Source: Cryomorpha ignava (GTDB lineage: Bacteria > Bacteroidota > Bacteroidia > Flavobacteriales_D > Cryomorphaceae). From it: a stretch of DNA of 52,054 nucleotides. Each line of letters begins with the position of its first letter. Position 1 is the first letter of the stretch. The notes beneath the pieces were generated by a model. The model worked only from the letters and a program-made list of their open reading frames with translations. It made no database searches and had not been told where the DNA came from. Where the stretch lies: positions 1 through 52,054 of the forward strand of contig NZ_JAAGVY010000036.1 of NCBI RefSeq assembly GCF_010686655.1, given 5' to 3'. A program made the translations under genes and the position numbers. Shown here one piece after another: positions 18,671-27,000 of the stretch.

Positions 18671-21169
18671 GTGGTAGCTCAAATAAAATATTGCCTTTAT
18701 GCCCAGATGCGGATGTTGCTACTGCTACTTTGCGTTTTGCCTGCTATGCTTGCCTACGGTCAAAAAACCAATGTGTCCGGAAAAATTTACGATGCAAAAA
18801 CCAGAGAATCACTTCCCTTTGTAAACATAGCCTTTAAGGGAAGTAAAATAGGAACCACTTCTAATATTGAGGGTGAATACAGCATTGAAACCTATTATGC
18901 AGAAGACTCTCTCATGGCCAGCTTTGTGGGGTATAAACCACTGGCAAAAGCGGTTAAAAGAGACCAGAGTCAGGTAATTGATTTTTTTCTCGAGCCCGGA
19001 TCATTTAGTCTGGAGGAAGTGGTGATTAGCGCCAAAGATTTTGAGAATCCCGCTCATATCATTCTTAAAAAAATCATTAAGAATAAACCGATAAATAATC
19101 GCGAAAAACTCGATTCATACCAGTATGAAGTTTACAATAAGATTGAGTTTGATCTGAATAATCTTTCAAAGAAATTTACGGAAAGAAAGGTGTTCAAAGA
19201 CTTTGACTTTGTTTTTGATCGAATAGATTCCACTCTGGGAAAAGTAGCCCTTCCTTTTTTTATGACCGAAACGCTTTCGCATTATTATTATCAGCGGCAG
19301 CCAAAAGGGCGAAAAGAAATAATTCATGCCACGAAAATATCGGGTATTGAGAATGAGAGTATAACCCAGTTTCTCGGTCAAATGTATTTGGATGTCAATA
19401 TCTATGATAATTCGCTGGGCATTTTTGGTAAGAATTTTATCAGTCCTATTTCAAATTATGGACTGGCTTTCTATCAGTATTATCTGGTAGATAGCATGTA
19501 TATTGATAATAAATGGTGTTACAGGCTTGATTTTACCCCTAAAAATGAGAGTGAACTCGCCTTTAATGGTCACTTTTGGGTAAATGATACCACCTATGCC
19601 ATTAAAGAAATAGATGCGCGGATTCTAAAAAGTGCCAACATCAATTTTATCACAGATCTACGCGTGCGCCATCAATACCAGGAAGTAGAGAAAGAAGTGT
19701 GGTTGCTCACTAAAGAAAATATACTGGCCGATTTTACAATTGTTGAAGGCGAAATGGGCTTCTACGGGAAAAAGCTTACCACCTACCGCGACTTTGTGAT
19801 AAATGAGCCCAAAGACAATGCATTTTACGGAGGAGCTGAACACGTAATTTCTGAATCGCAGATTAATGAGAAGTCGGATGAATACTGGCGTGAGGCACGT
19901 CACGAAACCATTACCACTGACCAGCAGGCGATCTACGATATGGTGGATAGCTTAAAGACCAATCCGCGATTTATGACCTATATTGATGTCGTAAACTTTC
20001 TTATTCTTGGCTATAAAGTAGAAGGGCCGCTAGAAATAGGACCCGTATTTACTTTTTTAAGTTACAATGAGGTAGAAGGCTTTCGGCCAAAATTTGGTTT
20101 GCGTACCAGCAATGATTTTAGCACAAACTTGCTGCTGGAGGGATATGTAGCTTATGGAACGCGCGATAAGCGGTTTAAATACATGCTGGGAGGGCAGTAT
20201 TTCCTTAGCAAGAAGCCCAGGCAAGTCGTGGGAGCCTATTATTCTGAAGATCTGGAGTTGATAGGGCAGGTGCCAAATTTATTTCCGCGCGACCACTGGA
20301 TACAGTTCTTAACGTCAAGAAATCCACAAAACCGGCTGATTCTCAATAAGCAGGCACGCATTTTTACCGAAAGGGAGTGGTTTACTGGCTTCTCTACAAA
20401 GTTGGAGTTTAAGCGCAGAGATCTCGCAGCACGTGGCGACTGGAAATTTCAGAAAAATGAAGATATAAATGGCGAAGTGCAACCGGTAGATATTTCCTCA
20501 ATTGTGACTTCAGAAGTGTCTGTAGGAGTGCGGTTTGCTTATCGCGAAAATTTCGTTGAAGGCGAGTTCGAGCGGGTGAGCCTTGGAAGTAACTGGCCTA
20601 TTTTGTCTGTGAATGTCGATTTTGGTATTCCGGGTGTATTTGAAAGTGAATACAAGTATCAGAAACTTACCGCATCGGTTTACGATAAAATTCCACTTGG
20701 CCCTTTCGGTACTTTGCGCTATACACTTGAAGGTGGTAGAACCTGGCAGGCATTGCCATACCCATTGCAGTTTGTGCATGCCGGTAGCGAAAGTATTTTT
20801 CAGAATTCGAATGCTTTTAATACCATGAATTATTTTGAGTTTGTCAGTGATCAATACGTGGCTCTGCGCGCCGAACATCATTTCGATGGTCTCTTTTTCA
20901 ATAAAATACCGCTTTTTCAAAAATTGAAGTGGCGCGAGCTTATTGGGGTAAACGCCATTTACGGAAGTTTTAGCGATAAAAACCTCGATCAAATGCTGCT
21001 GCCGCAATATACGTATGCATTTGATACGCGCCCATTCGCGGAAGCGTACGTGGGAATAGAAAATATTTTTAAATTCGTACGAATCGATGCCATTTGGCGA
21101 TTGACATATTTAGATCACCCGCGAACACAGAACTTTGGCGTGCTTATTGGATTTGACATACAGTTCTAA
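18671..21169 (+). CDS. CarboxypepD_reg-like / DUF5686 outer-membrane protein
   Basis: 832 residues from a GTG; an ATG at 18707 (residue 13) followed by LLLLLCVLPAMLAYGQ is at least as likely a start and gives a tidy signal peptide. Residues about 33-110 are a carboxypeptidase-regulatory-like beta-sandwich (VSGKIYDAKTRESLPFVNIA, GTTSNIEGEYSI, FVGYKPL), the domain also found at the N-terminus of SusC-type receptors. The remainder is DUF5686, with a C-terminal half of amphipathic strands ending LIGFDIQF, as expected for an outer-membrane barrel. It lacks the TonB-receptor plug. Function is unknown. It is followed after 9 bases by the lptB-like gene and preceded by tatC. Confidence 0.88.
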   Translation: MVAQIKYCLYAQMRMLLLLLCVLPAMLAYGQKTNVSGKIYDAKTRESLPFVNIAFKGSKIGTTSNIEGEYSIETYYAEDSLMASFVGYKPLAKAVKRDQSQVIDFFLEPGSFSLEEVVISAKDFENPAHIILKKIIKNKPINNREKLDSYQYEVYNKIEFDLNNLSKKFTERKVFKDFDFVFDRIDSTLGKVALPFFMTETLSHYYYQRQPKGRKEIIHATKISGIENESITQFLGQMYLDVNIYDNSLGIFGKNFISPISNYGLAFYQYYLVDSMYIDNKWCYRLDFTPKNESELAFNGHFWVNDTTYAIKEIDARILKSANINFITDLRVRHQYQEVEKEVWLLTKENILADFTIVEGEMGFYGKKLTTYRDFVINEPKDNAFYGGAEHVISESQINEKSDEYWREARHETITTDQQAIYDMVDSLKTNPRFMTYIDVVNFLILGYKVEGPLEIGPVFTFLSYNEVEGFRPKFGLRTSNDFSTNLLLEGYVAYGTRDKRFKYMLGGQYFLSKKPRQVVGAYYSEDLELIGQVPNLFPRDHWIQFLTSRNPQNRLILNKQARIFTEREWFTGFSTKLEFKRRDLAARGDWKFQKNEDINGEVQPVDISSIVTSEVSVGVRFAYRENFVEGEFERVSLGSNWPILSVNVDFGIPGVFESEYKYQKLTASVYDKIPLGPFGTLRYTLEGGRTWQALPYPLQFVHAGSESIFQNSNAFNTMNYFEFVSDQYVALRAEHHFDGLFFNKIPLFQKLKWRELIGVNAIYGSFSDKNLDQMLLPQYTYAFDTRPFAEAYVGIENIFKFVRIDAIWRLTYLDHPRTQNFGVLIGFDIQF

Positions 21170-21178
21170 AAAGGAATT

Positions 21179-21865
21179 ATGATTTTAAAAACCGGTAGTC
21201 TAATTAAGAAGTACAAAAAGAGAACCGTTGTAAAAGGCGTTTCGGTGGAGGTAGCACACTTTTATATGATTGTGGGGCTGGTGCGACCCAATTCGGGAAG
21301 AATTTTTCTGGATAACGAAGATATTACGGATCGCGCAATGTACGAGCGTGCAAAGCTAGGCATCGGCTATCTGCCGCAAGAGGCGAGCGTATTTAGAAAG
21401 CTTAGTGTAGAAGATAATATCAAGGCCGTACTGGAAATGACAAAGCTCACTAAACAGGAGCAGCATATAAAGCTCGAATCGTTAATTGACGACCTTGGCC
21501 TAGACCATGTTCGCACAAATCGCGGCGATTTTCTATCTGGTGGTGAGCGCCGCCGAACTGAAATAGCACGCGCATTGGCTACAGACCCAAAATTTATTTT
21601 GCTCGATGAGCCCTTTGCCGGGGTAGATCCCATTGCTGTAGAAGATATCCAATCTATTGTTGCAGCTCTGAAAAACAAGAACATCGGGATTCTTATTACC
21701 GATCACAATGTACAGGAAACCCTTTCTATTACAGATCGTGCCTACTTGCTCTTTGAAGGAAATATACTTAAGTCAGGAACGGCCGAAGAGCTGGCCGCCG
21801 ATGAGCAGGTGCGAAAAGTGTATCTCGGTAAAAACTTTGAATTGAGACGGAAGGTTTTTGATTGA
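21179..21865 (+). CDS. lptB: LptB-type LPS export ATPase, Walker A segment missing
   Basis: 228 residues. Apart from one region it matches LptB closely: [19 protein letters not shown] (Q-loop), [15 protein letters not shown] (signature), [16 protein letters not shown] (Walker B, catalytic Glu) and [11 protein letters not shown] (H-loop). LptB normally powers lipopolysaccharide extraction with LptFG in the inner membrane. Here the sequence goes from GVSVEV (Val25) through Ala-His directly to FYMIVGL (Phe28). In the family this gap holds the stretch with GPNGAGKT, about 19 residues, so roughly 51 bases are missing in frame and no P-loop lysine remains. The reading frame is intact and the ribosome site AAGGA precedes the ATG by 3 bases. 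As written the protein should not bind ATP normally. Either a real deletion or a sequence or assembly error. Confidence 0.9.
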   Translation: MILKTGSLIKKYKKRTVVKGVSVEVAHFYMIVGLVRPNSGRIFLDNEDITDRAMYERAKLGIGYLPQEASVFRKLSVEDNIKAVLEMTKLTKQEQHIKLESLIDDLGLDHVRTNRGDFLSGGERRRTEIARALATDPKFILLDEPFAGVDPIAVEDIQSIVAALKNKNIGILITDHNVQETLSITDRAYLLFEGNILKSGTAEELAADEQVRKVYLGKNFELRRKVFD

Positions 21866-21867
21866 AA

Positions 21868-22125
21868 TTAGGCAACCAATTCCTTCAGACTAAAACTGTA
21901 CTTCTCCATAATTTGATTGGCAAGCAATTTCTTGCACGCTTCATCAACTTTGGCTTCTGCTTCGCTTTTGTCCTTGGCTTTAACTTTTAGCGTAATGTGC
22001 TTTCCTATACGCACATTCGTAATTTCACTCAAACCCAGGTTTTTCATGCTTCCCGATACTGCTTTTCCTTGTGGATCGAGCAGGGCATCTAATGGCATAA
22101 TGTCAATTTCGGCAGTAAATTCCAT
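21868..22125 (-). CDS. purS: Phosphoribosylformylglycinamidine synthase subunit PurS
   Basis: 85 residues, the full size of PurS. Typical features are the opening beta-strand FTAEIDIMPLDALLDPQGKA, the segment VRIGKHITLKVKA and the C-terminal CKKLLANQIMEKYSF. PurS bridges PurL and PurQ in the FGAM synthase complex of purine synthesis in the cytoplasm. It starts 1 base after the pssA stop on the same strand and ends 2 bases from the lptB stop on the opposite strand. PurL and PurQ are not in the window, so its partners are encoded elsewhere. Confidence 0.92.
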   Translation of the reverse strand: MEFTAEIDIMPLDALLDPQGKAVSGSMKNLGLSEITNVRIGKHITLKVKAKDKSEAEAKVDEACKKLLANQIMEKYSFSLKELVA

Positions 22126-22126
22126 T

Positions 22127-22846
22127 CTATTTCTTTATAAAGTAATCGATTATTGAAAGAATAAAGTACAAAAGTAATATAATTGGCAATGCTTGCACTC
22201 CAAAAGCGATTAGTAATGCAAGGCTTCCAAGAATAAGGATAAAACGCAGCTCGTTTCCGGTCCATTTCAGCGACTTAAATTTCAGCGAGAAAAACCGGAT
22301 TTCAGAAATCATTAGTATGGAAATAACTAAAGCAGCAATGTTTATAGAAATCTGCGATTCAGCGAAAGCCAAATACACGCTACCAAGACCAGAGCTTGTG
22401 TTGCTGTAGGCAAGAATAAGCGGAATGGAAAGCCAGAACAAGGCATTGCTCGGCGAGGCAAGACCTATAAAATCAGTAGTTTGCCTTTCGTCGATATTAA
22501 ACTTGGCCAGCCGGTAAGCAGCGAAAGGCGCAATAATTATGGGAGTAAAGGCCCAAATTGAAAATGCAACGTCATTTGCAAAAGCACCGGCCAGATGCAT
22601 GGCTATAAAAGCCGGTGCAAGACCAAAACTAATGAGATCGGCGAGTGAGTCAAGCTGTTTCCCCATTTCGCCCGACACGCCTAAGAGTCTGGCTGCCAAG
22701 CCATCAAAGAAGTCTAAAAAAGCACCCGCCAAAATTAGAATGGCTGCAAGGGGAAGGTTACCTTGCGTGACGAAATAAACCGATATAGCGCCGCAAAGCA
22801 AATTGCTAAGCGTGATGATATTAGGAATCTGATATTTTACTTTCAT
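22127..22846 (-). CDS. pssA: CDP-diacylglycerol--serine O-phosphatidyltransferase
   Basis: 239 residues from the ATG at 22846 (MKVKYQIPNIITLSNL). The open frame extends 54 codons further up to 23008 but that would overlap the divergent porV-like gene and carries no family homology, so the shorter start is chosen. The CDP-alcohol phosphotransferase signature D-G-x2-A-R-x8-G-x3-D-x3-D is present as FFDGLAARLLGVSGEMGKQLDSLAD. Several membrane helices follow. It makes phosphatidylserine, the precursor of phosphatidylethanolamine, in the inner membrane. Cotranscribed with purS. Confidence 0.94.
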   Translation of the reverse strand: MKVKYQIPNIITLSNLLCGAISVYFVTQGNLPLAAILILAGAFLDFFDGLAARLLGVSGEMGKQLDSLADLISFGLAPAFIAMHLAGAFANDVAFSIWAFTPIIIAPFAAYRLAKFNIDERQTTDFIGLASPSNALFWLSIPLILAYSNTSSGLGSVYLAFAESQISINIAALVISILMISEIRFFSLKFKSLKWTGNELRFILILGSLALLIAFGVQALPIILLLYFILSIIDYFIKK

Positions 22847-22927
22847 TTGCGCGAAATTAATGAATCCAAAAGCAATTTTTTTACGTTCAATTAGTTTTAG
22901 ATCAGAATCGATCGCTAACTTCGAATT

Positions 22928-24022
22928 ATGTTGAAGATTAAATCCCCTCCCGGTTTCGGGTTGATGCTTATATTTCTCATGGGGCTCACCACCCTTTCTC
23001 AAGCGCAAACGCGGAAATACAGCAATGAGTTTTTAAGCATTGGCGTAGGAGCCAGAGCTTTGGGCATGTCGGGTGCCAATGTGGCCAGTGTTACTGATGT
23101 TACTGCGGGTTTCTGGAATCCGGCAAACCTTGTAGATATTAAAGCCGATTTGGAAATAGCCGGAATGCACGCCGAATATTTTGCAGGCATAGCCCAATAC
23201 GATTATGGCGCTATTGCAAAACCTATTGATTCTACCAGTGTGCTCGCACTTTCAGTTATTCGTTTTGGCGTTGACGGAATTCCAAATACCACCCAGCTGA
23301 TTGATGCAGATGGAAATCTAAATTACGATAGAATATCAACCTTTTCGGCAGTTGACTACGGCTTTGTACTTAGCTATGCGAAAAAGCTTAAAGTGCCGGG
23401 CTTATCAGTGGGTGGTAATGTAAAAGTGGTGCACCGCTTTATTGGCGATTTTGCGAAAAGCTGGGGTTTTGGAATAGATCTGGCAGCAACTTATCGCCTT
23501 AAAAATTGGCGATTTTCGGCAATGGGGCGCGACCTCACTACTACTTATAATGCATGGACTTACTCGCTCGACGACGCTACAAAAGATGTATTTGTAGCAA
23601 CAGGAAACGAGCTTCCTGAAAATGGACTCGAAATTACTCTTCCCAAAATAGTGCTTGGAGCAGCCTACAAGAAGGAGCTCAACAAATTTGCTCTTCTGGG
23701 CGAGGTTAATGCAGTGATTTCTACAGACGGCCAGCGCAACGTTTTGCTAAGCGCCGACCCCATAAGTGTGGAGCCGCTGATTGGTTTAGAAGCGAGTTAC
23801 ATAAATTTGATTTACCTTAGAGCTGGACTTGGAAATATGCAGCGGATAAAAACATTTAGAGGTACTGAAGAAATTTCCATCCAGCCCAATCTTGGCGTCG
23901 GGTTAAGGTTAGGAAATTTCCACCTCGATTATGCAATTACCAATATTGGAAATGTGTCGAATACTTTGTACTCGAATATTTTCTCGCTAAAATTCCAGGT
24001 GTTTAAAGCTCCCGGTTCGTGA
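22928..24022 (+). CDS. porV2: PorV/PorQ-family outer-membrane protein (PorV2-like)
   Basis: 364 residues with a signal peptide ending SQAQT. The opening of the mature protein, FLSIGVGARALGMSGANVAS and then DVTAGFWNPANL, is the hallmark of the PorV/PorQ family, which forms FadL-like 14-strand barrels. PorV shuttles T9SS cargo from the secretion pore to the PorU sortase. This copy overlaps the next gene, a large PorU-like C25 protein, by GTGA (24019-24022), which suggests that the two proteins work as a pair. Because the partner is much longer than classical PorU, this is more likely the PorV2-type paralogue than the main PorV. Upstream is divergent pssA, with a TAACTTCG box about 10 bases before the ATG. 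Confidence 0.82.
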   Translation: MLKIKSPPGFGLMLIFLMGLTTLSQAQTRKYSNEFLSIGVGARALGMSGANVASVTDVTAGFWNPANLVDIKADLEIAGMHAEYFAGIAQYDYGAIAKPIDSTSVLALSVIRFGVDGIPNTTQLIDADGNLNYDRISTFSAVDYGFVLSYAKKLKVPGLSVGGNVKVVHRFIGDFAKSWGFGIDLAATYRLKNWRFSAMGRDLTTTYNAWTYSLDDATKDVFVATGNELPENGLEITLPKIVLGAAYKKELNKFALLGEVNAVISTDGQRNVLLSADPISVEPLIGLEASYINLIYLRAGLGNMQRIKTFRGTEEISIQPNLGVGLRLGNFHLDYAITNIGNVSNTLYSNIFSLKFQVFKAPGS

Positions 24023-27000
24023 AAAAAATAGGATTAATCCTTTGGTTCGCTCTTCTTACTGCAGTTTCCTTTGGTCAACCATTTGGAAATGAGTGGATTC
24101 AGTATGGCCAAAAACATTACCGCATTCCTATTTTCGAAGATGGAGTTTACCGCATTACCTACCAGAATTTTGTAGCTGCCGGTATTCCCGTTTCGCTGAT
24201 TGACCCTCAAAATATACAAATGTTTGCCTTTGCGCAAGAAGTTCCCATTTTTGTGAGCGATGGGCAAGATGGCGTTTTTAATTCTGGCGACTATGTTGAA
24301 TTTATCGGCGAGAAGAACGACGGGAGGAGAGAGGCGGGACTATACAATGCTCCGCAAGACCAGGGAAATCCCGATTACAGCCTCTTCAACGACACTGTGC
24401 GGTATTATCTCACCGTAACTCCCGGCGGCAATCACCTTAGGTTCTCAAATGCAAACGACCAGAATTTTGATGCATATGCGCCCGTACCTTATGTATGGAA
24501 ACAGTCGAAACTTGTTTTCTCAAACCGGTATTTCGATCAGCCGCAGCTCCTCGATCAGCCGCCTTCAAATCAGCCAAATTTCAGACTTTCACTCAGTGAG
24601 TTTATTGCCGGCGAGGGCTGGTTGAGCAATCCCATTACACTCAGTAGCACTGCCTTTACGGCAAATGTTCCGACTGCTAATGCATACACCGGATCTGACG
24701 TTCCACCTGCCGAGGCCACAACCGTTGTGGTAGGAGTGAGCGATATGAGCGATACCGGAAACGACCATTTTATTCAGGTAAAGTATGGAGCCGAACAAGC
24801 CTTGGTGGTAAATTATCAGTACAATGGCTACCGCATAAATACATTTGATTTCAATATCCCAAATGCGTCCCTGGGCGCCACTCAAACCCCTATTTTGCAC
24901 CAAGTGGTAAATGCACTAGGCATAACGCGCGACGACCAGGCCATTGCCAAAACCGAAATTACCTATCCACATAGCACCAATTTGGCGGAAGCCGATTTTT
25001 TCCGGTTTCAATACCGCTTAAATACCGCACAGAGTAAAACCCGGTTTGATTTCTCAAATATTTTGGGAGCTAATCCCCGTATTTATACGCTCGGCACCAA
25101 CGCACAGCGGGTTGCCCTTTCGGCAAATGGAGCGAGCTATAGAGGCTTGATAGCCAATAATTTTGACTTGGAAAAATTTGATTGTCTTCTGGTGACGGAT
25201 GCAACCGTGAAATCTATTTCGGGAATAGAAACTACCGGAAACAACGGGTTTTTTACCAATTTTGGTCAAACACAGATAGATTCGGCCTTCGTAATTATTA
25301 CCCATAGTTCGCTGATGGTTCCTGCCCAGCAATACGCCAATTACAGGCAGCAAAAGTTTAACACCATTCTCGTAAATGTCGATGAACTTTACGACCAGTT
25401 TGGTTTCGGAGTTGAAAAAAGCGGAATGTCTATTCGCAATTTTGCTAATTATATTCTTCAAACCTGGTCTTCCACACCGCAGCACTTACTTCTTTTGGGG
25501 AAAGATATTCGTACAGCTTCTATCGGAAGTTTAGCAGGCACACGCCGAAGTCCGGTGCACTTTGCAAATAGCCTTGTTCCATCTCTCGGTTTTCCGCCTA
25601 GCGACAATTATTTAACCCAGGGTCTTGCCAATACCTTTCTGGAGCCCGCAATGCGCACGGGTCGTGTAAGTGCCAAGTCGCCCGAAGAGGTGGAATGGTA
25701 TCTCGATAAACTGCAAACCTTTGAGTCGCAACCACCGGCTATATGGATGAAAAATGTAATGCATTTAGGGGGTGGTGGAAATATAGCAGAGCAAAACCGG
25801 TTTGCAAATCATCTTGCTTCTTATGAAACGGCAATCGAAGATTCGAGTTTTGGGGGAGTTGTGACAACATTTTTAAAGTCAGGTTCAGATCCTATTCAAA
25901 TAAATGTAAGCGAAGAAGTGTCAAATCTTATTGAAAATGAAGGCGTTTCGCTTATGACGTTTTTCGCTCATGCCGGATCTGAAGGTTTTGACCAGTCTAT
26001 AGACAATCCGCAGAATTTTGACTGGAATGGAAAGTATCCGTTTCTTTTAGGAAATGGCTGTTACAGCGGAGATTACCATAGTCCTGGAGCCGGAAGTACC
26101 AGTGAAAAGTATACCATTCTAAACCAACAGGGAGTCATTGGATTTCTGGCTTCTGTAGAGTTGGGGATTGAAGGCGATTTGCACGCATTCAGTTCAGCTT
26201 TTTACAAACATGTTTCAAAATTGAGCTACGCACAAACCATTGGAAGCCAGATTAGAAATTCACTTTCGGATGTAGCAGCACCTACAGTTTTGCGCCGCTA
26301 CCTATGCTATGATATGGGCTTGCAAGGCGATCCTGGCGTGGTGCTCAATTCTTTTCCGTGGCCCGATTTTGAGATAACGGCACAAGATGTCTTTTTTACT
26401 CCACAAGAAATTACGGCCGATATTGACAGCTTTACAGTAAAAGTAGCTGTGAAAAACATTGGGCGAGCTACCAATCAACCATTCGCGGTAACGCTAGAAC
26501 ACCATACACCTGAAGGGATAGGCGACTCAGTGTATGTGTATCAAATGAATGGACTGTACAACCGCGATACAGCCAGTTTCAGGCTTCCGGTAGATTTGCA
26601 GTACGGCGTTGGCCTTCATCAATTTAATGTGTTTGTTGATTTACCCGAAAATGTCATTCGCGAACTAGATGGCTTTGAGCAAGTTAATAATCAAGTCATT
26701 GGCAAGGAGCTTTTTATATCCAATGGCGGTCTTATTCCGATTTACCCGTATCCCTTTGCAGTAATTCCGCAGAAAGATCCCGTTTTGCGTGCATCTACAG
26801 GAAATCCTCTGGCCGAAGAACGCACCTATCGCATTGAGATTGACACCACAGATTTGTTCAATAGCCCGCTTTTGCAAACTACCGAAATAGTAGAGACCGG
26901 AGGTGTAATAGAATGGCAACCCACGCTCAATTATCCCGATAGCATTGTCTATTTCTGGCGCTGCGCCGAGCTTACCGACACTGAAACACTTTGGCGTGAA

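Noticed and set aside
22847-23008. 54-codon N-terminal extension of pssA
   Set aside because: It would overlap the divergent porV-like gene, and the family homology starts at MKVKYQIPNI.
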